Shown: positions 1 to 8,883, counted from the stretch's first letter. The stretch: 22,834 bases of DNA from Sphacelaria rigidula (GCA_964200075.2 CAXNAA020000306.1:1-22834); one strand, 5' to 3'. Notes: generated by a model from the letters alone, not told the origin. Made by a program: numbers and translations.

Positions 1-662
1 CGAGGTCAATGATCTTATGACTATGGCATGCATGATCATGAGTACCCCCCCCCCCCCCTAACGTAGGATGACTCTGGTGATGCGACGTGATACTCCCCAC
101 ACCTCCCCTATAGGGTGCGGCGCGGTCTCCACTGGATGTTATAGTCGCCACAGTTCGGCCTTTCTGACTCGCAGTCAAGTCGTACCAGTAGTGTGTCGGA
201 AACAGCTTAGATCCTTGCTCTGAGTCCAGCGACGTGCTCTCAACACATGAACTCACTTCAGTTTTAGAGTTCCGGCTACACCTGGCAGCCTGATGACTTG
301 GACGCAGATTACCCATCTTCTCCTCTCCCCCCCTCGCTACTTTTTTGCTTACAGTAAACCCTTGGGTATGGTGCCTGGAGTGAGTGAGAGAAACGCTACC
401 CCTCTCGTGGGAAGGAAGGTTTGCCCGGCGCCCGAACGACCAACTGGCCGCCATCTACCCCTACGCTATTGCCCCCTACACGAGCGGACGAGACTGGAAG
501 ATCAGTCAGTTGACTGCACGCACGAAAAAAACCAATTCCATGAGTCCCCCGATGCTTACTGTACCGATAATCCGGCCCAAGAATTTGACGGACACTAGAT
601 GTATGGCAACTGTAGCATTCGTACCCCATTCATGGCCTCTGGGCGCTAAATGAGACATAAAT
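1..662. other. Stretch without a supported gene
   Basis: No convincing coding region was seen. The stretch contains a run of 14 C at 45-58 and further pyrimidine-rich runs near 320-335. Short open frames exist on both strands but show no family motif and overlap each other. Confidence 0.5.
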
Positions 663-1112
663 TCAAGCGTTTTTTTTGTGGTATGGTAAGTAAGGTAGTC
701 TACGTCCATGGTTCAGCGGGCGGCTGCGAGAGTTTGGGGCGGGTGTATCACACAGCATGGCGTTCGCAGCTTTAGCTTCTGAAGGCCCCTTCAGCACGAT
801 GGCAGCAGCTGCAACGCCTCTATATACCATAGGGATTGCTTTCGCCGACTTTGGCAATGGAAAAAGCGCAAAACAACTGCGGTCTCCGACCAGTTGCTCC
901 TTCTGGTGTGTACGTCCTCTCCCGTCGGCTGCGACTTGTACATCTTCGGACATGCCAAACCATATGTTGGTGGCGCGGTCACTGCTCATGGTGGTCTCCA
1001 CCCACAAAATGCCATGTATACTGACTGAGCTCTGTACTGTAACCCTCCCCGTCCTACCTTCAACTTCCCTCCTTTCTCGGGATGAGTCTGTAGCCTCAAA
1101 TATTCGACTCAT
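663..1112 (-). CDS. Unrecognised ORF, 149 codons
   Basis: An ATG-started open frame on the minus strand. I do not recognise the family. The composition is protein-like, with a hydrophobic and alanine-rich middle (VYRGVAAAAIVLKGPSEAKA) followed by a basic, proline-rich C-terminus. No signal peptide or catalytic motif is evident. An almost fully overlapping plus-strand frame (757-1170, 137 codons) is equally long, so which strand codes, if either, is unresolved. It could be a fragment of an old repeat or an exon; no partner gene lies nearby. Confidence 0.25.
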   Translation of the reverse strand: MSRIFEATDSSRERREVEGRTGRVTVQSSVSIHGILWVETTMSSDRATNIWFGMSEDVQVAADGRGRTHQKEQLVGDRSCFALFPLPKSAKAIPMVYRGVAAAAIVLKGPSEAKAANAMLCDTPAPNSRSRPLNHGRRLPYLPYHKKNA

Positions 1113-1227
1113 TTTCCATATTTCCCCCGATACAGGATTTCTTCCGTTTTTGCACCCCAGATGGGACTAGGCTTCTACCTATTGTGGTAGTAAAGTCATT
1201 TTTAATGGTAGTGATCTCGCCACAAAA

Positions 1228-1590
1228 TATGCTCGATTTAGGCTCGCATCCTCAAAAAAATATGCTCTCAATTTATGCTCGCAGCGTGGAACTTATGCTC
1301 GATTATGCTCGTAATACCCGTCAAGGGTGTCATTTTTGACCGAATACAGACCCACCGATCACTATTAGACTGGCAGTGTTATACTGTCATCAGTATCAGT
1401 GAATGAGTAGTCCCAGAGCAGACACGCACTTCAGACTCGCGGTCGATGATGGCAGAGTTTTCGCCCAAAATATTGCAGTAGGCCAGCATTTAGACCAGTG
1501 TGCCAACCCCTGAGGTGGAAAATTATGCTCGATTATGCTCCTAATGCGGAAATTATGCTCGATTATGCTACTTGCTGAAACCCTATGCTA
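1228..1590 (+). repeat. Cluster of TATGCTC motifs
   Basis: The heptamer TATGCTC occurs at 1228, 1261, 1274, 1294, 1304, 1524, 1534 and 1554, with TATGCTA variants at 1564 and 1584. Several copies are spaced exactly 10 bp apart within TTATGCTCGA decamers. The cluster is split by about 210 bp (1311-1523) lacking the motif. It looks like a degenerate short tandem or dispersed array of unknown function. Confidence 0.7.
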
Positions 1591-1639
1591 TTTCTGCTAC
1601 CAAGGTGGAATTATGCCAGAAATCATGCTTGCACAATAA

Positions 1640-2500
1640 GTGTACGCCCAGATGAGACCAACACTCTCGCACCCCGTCGACGTTCGTCAAATAATATTTT
1701 CGTTGCTGCTCACACTCTCACGTGTTGAGCGACGGATATCACACAAAATTCAGGAAGAGCGCCGCATGCACCTGCCGGGATTCAAAGCCCCAATCTTCCG
1801 CCCCAACAGCTTTCAATTGCATCAGTTGGACCATCGCGCGCGGCAACTGTACCGACTATAAAGTATCCTCTATTGTCGGCACAATTTTTCCGGGGATCTC
1901 AGAATTTTTCGACTTTCGGACGCTGAGTTCAGGCTTGTCCATACACGAAGCGGCTTGATATTCTCTCCAAAGCTTTCTTATTGGAGGAGTCTGAAAAATT
2001 CGGACTGCGACGCGGCACGTCAGAGACCTGCTCCATGCATACACCATGGCGCTCGCGAGCATTCGAGAGTCATCAGGTACCCTTGTGCAGTTGCTTTCGA
2101 AGTTTGTGACATTATGCACTCCAGCCCCCCCCCCCCGGCGTGGGGAGGGTAGCGGGGGTAGGGAAACCTCATGAATCACCCGTTCAAAAACAGTGTGACT
2201 CCTCACGTATCCTACCATTTGCCCTCGCCTGGAATTGCACTGAGCGCAATCGCACCAGTCTCCACACGAACCAAGCCGACGTGCGGATACTCCCCCACCC
2301 ACCCCTACGTTTCCACGCCCGGCAATGCAGTCCGCCCGTAGGGGCATGTCCCTTCTGTGCATATGTAACTAATTATTCCACCTCAGTTCTTATCTATTTG
2401 TTCTAACGTGACCAAACCACTCTTCCCTGATGCAACTTGTCTATTACCGTGTATTAATTTCCCTCTTCATCGCCACTTCTGACGATCCCATGTATATTAC
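1640..2500. other. Stretch without a supported gene
   Basis: Frames of up to 168 codons exist (1856-2362 minus) but carry no family motif and include low-complexity runs such as the C run near 2126-2137. Nothing recognisable was seen. Its right end adjoins the 3' end of the minus-strand YR element, so terminal repeats of that element could lie here, but I could not identify them. Confidence 0.4.
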
Positions 2501-2564
2501 TCATTCATTTGCAAACACATCACCTACGTCGGCGACATGAGTCGCCCTCCCCCGAGTACTGTCA

Positions 2565-2777
2565 CTACTCACCCCTCCACTCGGTGGCCTGCCCAGGCTG
2601 CCGATCCCCGCTTCTACGCTTGTCGACAAGGATTTCTGAAACTAGGCCGCAACTGGCGTCATTCGCCCGGACGTATGACTTGTATGCGTCCGATTTCCAT
2701 CCACCCTCTTTTTGCAACACCTCTGGAGACACTGCTGCGGACAAGTGGGTGGCGCCACTTATCCGCAAAGAGTGCAA
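2565..2777 (-). pseudogene. Tyrosine recombinase, C-terminal catalytic segment (YR element)
   Basis: This frame starts with HSLRISGATHL and carries GGWKSDAYKSYVR about 30 residues in. HSLR provides the box II histidine and arginine (about 2774-2763). The tyrosine of YKSY (codon at about 2675-2673) is the best candidate nucleophile. The spacing and the W..SDAY..Y context match DIRS-type tyrosine recombinases. These enzymes cut and rejoin DNA through a covalent 3'-phosphotyrosine, integrating the cDNA circle without target duplication. The frame is shifted relative to the upstream YR segment, with which it overlaps at 2759-2777, so the protein is interrupted. The C-terminal tail is short and ends at a stop at 2565-2567. 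Confidence 0.8.
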
Positions 2778-3175
2778 CGCGAACTCTGCGGGGGAAACTC
2801 AGCCAACACCACAACTTGCCGTAGCGCCGCCACCGCATCATACCGCTTCCACACCATTAAGTCCCCGGTGTCCCGCACACCATACGTCAGAAGCGGGGCC
2901 TCAGTGCGGTACGAATCCGAAAGAGACATTAGTTCAGTCATTAGCGCGACGGCTCCCCCCCCTACTTGAAATGCCAACGCAGGACCCTCGCGAACGCGCG
3001 TTACTACCACTCCGACTCGTAAGTGATCCCCTTTCGCAGCTCGGAATTGCACTTCCACCCGGTCTGCTGTACCCTACTCAGGTCGACGCAACTGTGTCCG
3101 TCCCGTGAAAACTGTCACATCCCTCCTACGCAAGCAGTAAAGTGGATGATAAGAATGAACGGAATCCGCGAACAT
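2759..3175 (-). pseudogene. Tyrosine recombinase, middle segment (YR element)
   Basis: An open frame from an ATG at 3175 is interrupted by one in-frame TAG at 3076-3074. It contains CLRRRDVTVF shortly after its start, then VEVQFRAAKGDH, GGGAVALMTELM and APLLTYG. A basic strand followed by a KGD turn and a GGGAVALM helix is the expected layout between the first conserved arginine and the HxxR box in this family. Just upstream, in another frame at about 3176-3210, RVLWLGLCASFF can be read; it is probably the helix before box I, and the usual box I arginine context is not clearly preserved. Two frame breaks and one stop make this segment non-functional. Confidence 0.72.
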
Positions 3176-3240
3176 CTCGGATAAAAAAAGGAGGCACACA
3201 AGCCCAGCCACAGCACGCGGCCTCCTGGACCTCATCCAAG

Positions 3241-3483
3241 CTACAGACGTTTCCCATCCATAAGCACTGACAACGCCACCAGACGTCCATCTCGCTGCTG
3301 TGATCCCATCACAACGTGACTACACTTCAATCCCATCAACGCATTTTTAATTGAGGAGTGCTGAAGTTCCAAGTCGACAGCCCTTTCCGTTCGATGGAAA
3401 TATGCCACTACAGCTGAATGACTCGCCACGGTGTTCGACCGCAACCCTTTCTTTGCACACGCATAACTCACGTACCCAATCAA
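3241..3483 (-). pseudogene. Tyrosine recombinase, N-terminal core-binding segment (YR element)
   Basis: An 80-codon frame reads YACAKKGLRSNTVASHSAVV, followed by YFHRTERAVDLELQ and then a short helix with an ALMGLK motif. This is the SAM-like, core-binding half of a tyrosine recombinase, where helices clamp the DNA site. It sits where expected, after RNase H and before the catalytic segments on the same strand. The frame is lost shortly after the last leucine, and the next recognisable piece is in a different frame. Confidence 0.65.
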
Positions 3484-3629
3484 TCACCAAACGTGATATA
3501 TCGCATTATCACGGCTACTCAAAAACACGACTCGGTTCATCTCTCGCCGGAACTTAACTCAGGAACCAAAATATTCCTCGTACGTTCTCGCAGACGACGG
3601 CGCAATGGCATTTCGGACGAGCCCGCGGC

Positions 3630-4337
3630 CTAAATGCATGAACACAGATGTCTCCCCTCTGTCCCTATGTCCCGCATATGCCATTGAACATCTGGACGGC
3701 GATACGAGAGGTTAGCGGAGATACGATTAATTGACCATCGCGAAATACTATCAGCAACATCATTCAGAATCCCCGGCACGTGCTTCGCCTCGAACACCCA
3801 TCCCGACGCTATTTCCAACACACCGAGCATACGCATCAGAGCGCCCGATCGCGGCTCCTTCCCCCGTCTACACGTATTCACCCGGGTCACGTCGGCTGAA
3901 TTTTCTTCACGAAACAGCACGCAATCAGCGCGATGTCGTGGTCGTCTCCCACGGAGAACAAATATCACCCACGCTGACATGACCATACCCAACAGTTCCA
4001 AGACATTGATGGAGATGGCCTCTTCCGAGAGCACCGTATCACGTTTAAAATGAGAACGTTCCTCATCGGACAAGTCATACCGCCACCAAAGGCCCGACTG
4101 CAGACAAAATCCGCCAACCGTAGCACCCAATGTGCCTAGGAACAAGGACAGCGTGGGTGGGCGCAACACCAATCGGTACACCGGGGACGATAATATTGCT
4201 CCACCCCGCGACAAACCGTCACTGATCAGCCAACGCCACACGTCTAAATCGTCATGAAACTCCGGGCTCAAAGCCACCACTCGCGACTTCGTCGCTGCCT
4301 GTTTTTGAAAATAAAGGACCTCGACGCGCACCAACAT
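3630..4337 (-). pseudogene. RNase H domain with RT thumb remnant (YR element)
   Basis: The longest open frame of the element (235 codons). Early residues LSPEFHDDLDVWRWL are the linker typically found just before RNase H in DIRS-type pol. RNase H landmarks follow: VGGFCLQSGLWWRYDL, SINVLELLGMVMSAWV with the catalytic Glu, a CVLFREEN strand, GKEPRSGALMRMLG, and LNDVADSISRW with the last Asp. The first catalytic Asp, expected just before VGGFC, is absent (LFLGTLGATVGG), and the Asp expected in the third motif reads Glu. The domain should therefore be inactive for removing RNA from the RNA:DNA hybrid. The distance from YVDD to this linker looks short, implying loss of much of the RT connection region. 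Confidence 0.75.
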
Positions 4338-4400
4338 CGCCTGTCGTCAGGAAAGTATTTTACTTCCACCAATATACTGTCGTCAACGTAAATGCACATA
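4268..4400 (-). pseudogene. Reverse transcriptase, YVDD and downstream segment (YR element)
   Basis: This frame reads CIYVDDSILVEVKYFPDDRR followed by a basic tail. YVDD (4390-4379) is the RT catalytic motif C, and the ILVEV strand after it is typical of these elements. About 25 residues later the sequence runs directly into the linker before RNase H, in another frame. A fingers/palm-to-thumb stretch of roughly 100 residues, usual for this family, therefore seems to be missing. A second YVDD, created by a local duplication, lies just upstream. Confidence 0.65.
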
Positions 4401-4441
4401 ATATATATGTATATATATACTGTCGTCAACGTAAATGCACA
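4372..4441. repeat. 27-bp direct repeat duplicating the YVDD codons
   Basis: An identical 27-bp sequence lies at 4372-4398 and 4415-4441, separated by 16 bp of almost pure AT (4399-4414). The period is 43 bp, which is not a multiple of three, so the downstream frame is shifted. Each copy contains the four YVDD codons on the minus strand. Confidence 0.9.
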
Positions 4442-4790
4442 CAAAAAAGGGGTCGCCCACCCCGCCACCAACTCCCGGAACGGTCTCACAGTCCGGGGGC
4501 AGAGTTGCAACGCGTTCCTGCCGGCGTGATGCCATCTTGATAGACTGGGCATCACGACGGCCGATATCCGTCACCGCGTGTATGAAAAAGGATGTATTGT
4601 TGTGCGAGTGTTTCAAGGCCTTCGCTAGCAAACCCCGAAAGCCGGGACAGCTGCGCCAACCGAATTCCAGACGCAGATCAATGACCGCTATATCACCAAA
4701 CACGTATTCAAAATAAGCGGCACGTGCTGGGTCCACCAGCATTCGGCGAAATACCCCCCTTGACATCAAGCTTACTCAGCACAATGCGGG
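4383..4790 (-). pseudogene. Reverse transcriptase palm segment (YR element)
   Basis: The frame from 4769 contains GVFRRMLVDPARAAYFEYVF, then VIDLRLEFGWRSCPGFRGLL (motif B region), a HSHNNTSF stretch, a glycine-rich loop, and FFVCIYVDDS with the first YVDD (4433-4422). Immediately upstream, one frame over, LSKLDV supplies the motif A aspartate. The order A, B, C is correct for an RT palm. A frameshift separates motif A from GVFRR, and the duplication after YVDD throws the frame again. The enzyme would have copied element RNA into cDNA. Confidence 0.75.
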
Positions 4791-4913
4791 CTGAGGGGCC
4801 AAATTTCTATCGTAAGAACAAAATCCGCATCAGGACTTTTCGCAGCACCCCACCAATGTCACACGGCGATGCCTGCGAAAACCGGTGTCCGCATTAATAC
4901 TGGTGTGCGGCGT

Positions 4914-5318
4914 TCAACGCGGGGGAAAAGAGACGCTCGGGTTGTCACCCCCTCCCGATTGTGGCACGTCGTGGCCGAACCGGCATCTGTCTCCCCACCG
5001 ACAGTGGCCGTAGTCGAGGAAAACGAAGCACGGCTGGCTTCGCCGCAATCGCTTGGCCGCCGAGTACCCGCCGTCTCCGGCTGCGGTGCTCCAATTCCCC
5101 GCACCCCGGTTGCCGGAGGCCGACCCACTCCCCACCCCATCCCCAGCAATGGCACTTCCCGTTTCCATCCCTTCCGACGCGTCAACATACCCCGCTCTCA
5201 CCGTTCGCACAGCGTCGCCCTCAGTCTCGATGAACGAGCGTAATTGAGGAAAGGCGGGAGCAGGCGGAGACGGGAGAACGCCGGCCGACGGTGGTGGAAC
5301 GCGATTGTTCACGAACAA
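4914..5318 (-). pseudogene. Gag-like protein with CCCH zinc finger (YR element)
   Basis: A 134-codon frame. Residues 1-60 are proline- and acid-rich, residues 60-95 are a Gly/Ser/Ala-rich linker, and residues 97-116 form a finger with spacing C-X8-C-X5-C-X3-H (genomic 5030-4971; core CFVFLDYGHCRWGDRCRFGH). This is the tandem-CCCH (TTP/C3H1) spacing known for single-stranded RNA binding, rather than the CX2CX4HX4C knuckle usual in retroviral nucleocapsids. The position at the end of the Gag region, just before RT, suggests it serves as nucleocapsid. The frame is shared with 5567-5349 upstream but is separated from it by stops. Confidence 0.68.
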
Positions 5319-5348
5319 CTGCTACGACCACTGTGCCAAGGCATCATA

Positions 5349-5567
5349 TCACTTGCCAAGGTCAGAGTTGTTTCTGTGGGTCGTGGTATCAGTACACGCG
5401 CGCTGTGTCATCATATCGAAGGGGGCGTTGGTATACGACCGAAACTCGGAGGCCATCTTCGCGAAGGCCACCGTAAGCGCCCTCGCCCGGTCGGCACACA
5501 TCGCATATTCTGCACCGGACAGCGCTGCCAGGCCGGCACGCAGCAAGCACCCAAAGGCTTCACCCAT
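5349..5567 (-). pseudogene. Gag-like segment, alanine-rich (YR element)
   Basis: A 72-codon frame rich in alanine and arginine, in phase with the CCCH-finger frame downstream but ended by a stop at 5349-5351. It lies between the tryptophan-containing Gag segment and the finger. No diagnostic motif was seen. Its assignment to Gag rests on position and shared frame, and the alternative frames here are not clearly better. Confidence 0.4.
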
Positions 5568-6052
5568 CAGACCCGAACGATCCGGCAGGGATATCTTGTC
5601 GCTCGACTGGAACCCGCAGCACCGCGCGGTATGATTGCTGCAGCGTCGAGTAAGGAGAGAGTGCGGAACATGCTCGCCACCTTTGAAGAGACATGTATCA
5701 TGGCACCAAGGACCCCCTGCAGCTCAGGTGGACTGAATGATTGTGCTGGCGGTTTGCCGGTGAGGAGCCACCACTTACGTGACGCGGCGTTCTGCCAAAG
5801 CTGCAAAAATTCTTGCATCTCGTACTTTCGTCGTTGCTCCACCTCAGCCCAAGCTGCAGCCTGGTTTGCCGCTGGCTGTTGTGCACCCCACGGCTGCACG
5901 TTGGCCCATGCCCCGCCTTCACCCACGGATCCCGAACCGGCAGGGTTTGCGGTCTGCAGGTCGGTGTTGTCCCATCGAGTAGCGGGGGGCGCGGGTTGTG
6001 TTGCCGTTGCACCAAGGTGGAAGGTGCGTGATATCCAGCCAGCCTCTGTCAA
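5567..6052 (-). pseudogene. Gag-like capsid segment (YR element)
   Basis: An open frame of about 161 codons, in phase with the coiled-coil segment upstream and separated from it by a single TAA (6055-6053). Residues 20-70 are rich in Ala, Gln and Pro. A helical stretch with EVEQRRKYEMQEFLQLWQNA follows, then VLGAMIHVSSKVASMFRTLS. The helix-rich, basic, Trp-containing character fits a capsid-like region, but no named capsid domain can be identified by eye. The C-terminal 20 residues may already be out of the original frame. Confidence 0.5.
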
Positions 6053-6469
6053 TTACCCGCGCGGCTCAGCGCGTATCCCTGGCGTACTTGGCCACACCAC
6101 CGCTGGACGGATCGGTGACCGCAGGAAAACATCGCCAGCGACGGTAGTGAGCGGCCTAGCCGCCTCTGTGACAGGACCCCTGACCGCCGCGTGGGAAACG
6201 TTACTATCATCAGGGCGGCTAATGGATGCGACGGGTCCTGCCCCTGATGCAACCAACTGTTGTACCACCTCCCTCAACTGACAAACCTCGTCTGTAATCG
6301 AGGATTTCTTGGACCCCAAACCCTCCACGCTCGTCTTGGTGCCCTCCAGGTTGTTGGCGATGGTGTCCACGCGGTCGCTGACGTGGCCTATATTTTCGGT
6401 GATGTCGCCCACCTGGTTGTCCAAGGTATCAATCTGTTGGATCGTAGCACGTGACCATCCTACCGTCAT
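6053..6469 (-). pseudogene. Gag-like N-terminal coiled-coil segment (YR element)
   Basis: Residues 8-70 form a heptad-patterned coiled coil (IQQIDTLDNQVGDITENIGH, then further hydrophobic/polar alternation through LREVVQQLV). A Pro/Ala/Ser-rich stretch follows. Such coiled coils near the N-terminus of Gag-like proteins usually mediate multimerisation. The frame ends at TAA 6055-6053, and the next segment continues in the same phase, so a single nonsense change may separate them. The start of the coiled coil is one frameshift away from the ATG-started leader peptide at 6657. Confidence 0.6.
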
Positions 6470-6657
6470 CCCACCGTCGAGGGCGAGCCACCCCTACGCA
6501 GGGTCATCACTGTGTGTATCCCCGCTGTGTGTATCTCCGCTGGGCGCAGACCTGGTAGAGGACGACCTCGTCTGGGAGGCAGGCGCGGAAGCGGGCGCCG
6601 CGGCTCTTTGTTACCACTGCTGCTCGCCCCCGCCGAAGCTCCTCCTGACGACGACAT
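6466..6657 (-). pseudogene. Gag-like N-terminus, Ser/Gly and Arg/Pro-rich (YR element)
   Basis: Starts at ATG 6657-6655 with MSSSGGASAGASSSG, followed by an arginine- and proline-rich stretch and two HTAGIHT-like short repeats arising from tandem TGTGTATC units on the plus strand (near 6511-6540). The frame stops near 6466, where the coiled-coil frame takes over, so a frameshift is inferred. It remains open upstream of the ATG through the 45-bp repeat. No folded domain is expected in this low-complexity tail. Confidence 0.45.
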
Positions 6658-6680
6658 GTCGGTCAGAGCCGTGAGGTGTA

Positions 6681-6760
6681 GCTGCAAATGAAAATCTTCA
6701 ACAAACACTCGAGCCGGGAGGTGAAGCTTCAGATGAAAACCTTCAGAAAATACTCGGGAC
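6681..6760 (-). repeat. 45-bp tandem duplication upstream of the YR-element gag
   Basis: Two imperfect units begin at 6681 and 6726, best matched over their first 32 bp. On the minus strand the period is 15 codons, and both units read RVF.E.FHL.LHL in the frame that runs into the gag ATG. The duplication is therefore either in a coding extension or in a structured leader. Confidence 0.6.
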
Positions 6761-6770
6761 GCACGAGCTA

Positions 6771-8411
6771 CGGCAGCGATTCGAGATGTTGTTACTGGCT
6801 GATAGTTGCGACGCCCGTATCCCGTAATTCACACACCTCGAGCTTACCCCACACCCCACTACTGTCGCTTAGTCGTGCTTACACTTGCCCTTGTATCTCG
6901 GCTACTTCCTACACACTGAGACTCTCAACTGACTCACGCACACAGTAACATCACATCTTTTCCGAAATGGCCTCAAGATACTTCAATCGCAATCCAGGTC
7001 TGGGAAAATTCTTATCCACTTCTGCACAAAGCTCGATTATTTTCCAGCACAGAATCCAACATTTGCCGTCCCGAAAACCTCAGAGATCTCCGAAAAAAAA
7101 AGCGTCGATGATAGTGGGCCGAACATGTGCGTGGCAAGGTGCCTCCCGGTTTCTATGTAGGCGCTGTCTTTCATGAGAATAACTCCTCAAAATAGTCAGG
7201 CCAACACGAGGCCACCTATCCGACGGAGCGCCGTGAGGATTATAACCAACCCGAGGGATGCTACGGTAGGGGTGCACAAATATTTTCTGAGGTTAGGATT
7301 GTTAGGAGCTCTTCATCTCATCCAAAAACACGACTTATGAACTATGTGAGAGTACGCCGGGATTACTATTTCAATGAGCTAGGGGTATCCCGAATAAATT
7401 TGCAAAGGAGGGTGCCCTGACCCATATTCTTGTACATAGAGAAACTTTAGGAGCCCCCGAGCCAGACAAGATTTCGCGCAAAACGGGCAACCCTACCGTA
7501 GCATTGCTCAACCGTGATACTTCAGCGTTATCTCTCCGGCACTATTGTGCACCTCTTTCACTGTCTGAGTGGCTCCTCTGATGATACTTGAATGTTACGT
7601 GTACCGGTGTGCTGATTTCCGTTGTACGTGAGGAATTGTCTGGAAACATATGAAGCAGGAGCATAGTTTACCAAGACCCGACGGTGTAAACGAGATGCAA
7701 AGTGCAGATAGAACAAGTAGTGCAATAAGGCGCAGAGCGCGACAGATGTTGAGAATTCGGTAGTTGAGAATCTCAGGCTCGTCTTTTGAAAAAATTAAGA
7801 AAACACGGGAAAGCATTTGTGCTGAACTTAAGGGAGCAAATAAGAATTAGAAATCAGAAAGACTTGAAGTGCAAGGGGGTCGGCAGGTAGGAATCTGCAA
7901 GAATGTACAGCACCTCACAAAAATACAACCACCATGGCTACATCAAGCACCCAAGCAAGCTGCCTTCTCTTCTCTGAAACTGACAATAAACATTGATCTC
8001 CACTGGGCCACCCCATGGATAATGACAATCTGTACGAAAATCGTATATTAACAGCACTGTACTGTATCTTGTTCCGGTTTTGTCTTCGGTACAAATCTGG
8101 TTCACGTACGAGAAAAAAGCTGTACTGCTTACAGCTGGCGCACGGTGCAGTATTGTACCTGCAATCCCCATTGGCAGCGGGTTTTACTAGAGCCTATTCA
8201 CAAACAGCAGAGGGGGGGTACGGTCGGAATGGGCGAGCAGAACAGCCAGCGCGGAGATCCCGAAACAGGCCGGAAAAAAATGGCAGTCAGTAGCAGGGGA
8301 AGGGTATTAACGCCCGCACACGCGGCCATTCGGCTCCTGTTTGAACATCCTCCATCGTGATTTTCATTATTTTGAGGGGAAAATGGCCCTCCGCACTGCT
8401 CCGGAGGATGA
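6771..8411. other. Stretch without a supported gene
   Basis: Only short frames without recognisable motifs are present on either strand. Local features are an A8 run near 7094-7101 and a G7 run near 8213-8219. No structural RNA gene was recognised. It separates the YR element from the foldback and LTR element to the right. Confidence 0.45.
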
Positions 8412-8626
8412 AATACCATCTGGTGGTTCAAGTGTCGTCCAGAGGTTCGATGTGCGAACTCCAGAGGTAAATATACACCCTGGACAAGCCCTGGAGTTTT
8501 TTGTTTCTCCGAATTCCCCAGAGGCACTCTCAGTAAACTCATGTGCTCAAGGGAATCATGTATGTACCCTCTGGCGGCTTCGTTTACTGTCCACTCCAGA
8601 GGCATCATGAACCACCAGATGGTATT
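8412..8626. mobile_element. Candidate MITE/foldback with 19-bp inverted termini
   Basis: The 19 bp at 8412-8430 (core ATACCATCTGGTGGTTCA) are a perfect reverse complement of 8608-8626. Inside, CAGTAAAC near 8530 and GTTTACTG near 8582 form a second inverted pair, and CCAGAGG recurs several times. The size (215 bp) and lack of coding content suit a non-autonomous DNA transposon. No clear target-site duplication is visible at its ends, so superfamily and exact borders are undetermined. Confidence 0.5.
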
Positions 8627-8879
8627 ACCAGTGAAATCCAGAGTACAGTATGAGTGATTTATGCGATGAGCCAAACATGATTCTTGACAATCGTTGAGGG
8701 GTGTGTATTGGATGCCTGTACAAAATAAGATTCTCAAAATTAAGCATTTGGCATTTGCACCTCTTCGAAAAATAAGGATGAGGATTCAAGCATTTCTGCT
8801 GGAATCGGAGAGAAAATAAGACCCGAGCCTCGCTCAAAACAAGAGTTTCCTAACATCTGTCGTGCCCTGTATAATGACA

Positions 8880-8883
8880 TAAA
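8880..8883. repeat. Target-site duplication TAAA, left copy
   Basis: TAAA immediately precedes the TG of the 5' LTR and recurs directly after the CA of the 3' LTR. A 4-bp duplication is within the 4-6 bp range made by Ty3/gypsy integrases. Confidence 0.75.

Larger units (their letters stand above)
2562..6770 (-). mobile_element. Degenerate DIRS-like tyrosine-recombinase retrotransposon
   Basis: On the minus strand the order is Gag-like region (6657 to 4914), reverse transcriptase (about 4790 to 4268), RNase H (4337 to 3630) and tyrosine recombinase (3483 to 2565). RT and RNase H followed by a tyrosine recombinase, with no DDE integrase and no LTRs, is the hallmark of DIRS/PAT/Ngaro-type elements, which integrate through a circular intermediate. 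Every module is broken by frameshifts or stops, so this copy is not autonomous. The characteristic inverted or split direct termini were not found, so both boundaries are approximate. The resemblance to oomycete or stramenopile copies is from memory and unchecked. Confidence 0.82.

Noticed and set aside
1322-1513. A hAT element bounded by CAAGGGTG and CAACCCCTG
   Set aside because: Ends match poorly and the 8-bp flanks (ATACCCGT and AGGTGGAA) do not agree; kept only as a remark in the TATGCTC finding.
4435-4716. Plus-strand ORFs across the YR-element RT
   Set aside because: The minus strand shows ordered RT motifs; the plus frames are shadows.
8434-8463. tRNA T-arm-like GGTTCGATGTGCGAACTCC
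   Set aside because: No acceptor, D or anticodon arm could be built around it; a simple GTTCG...CGAAC hairpin.
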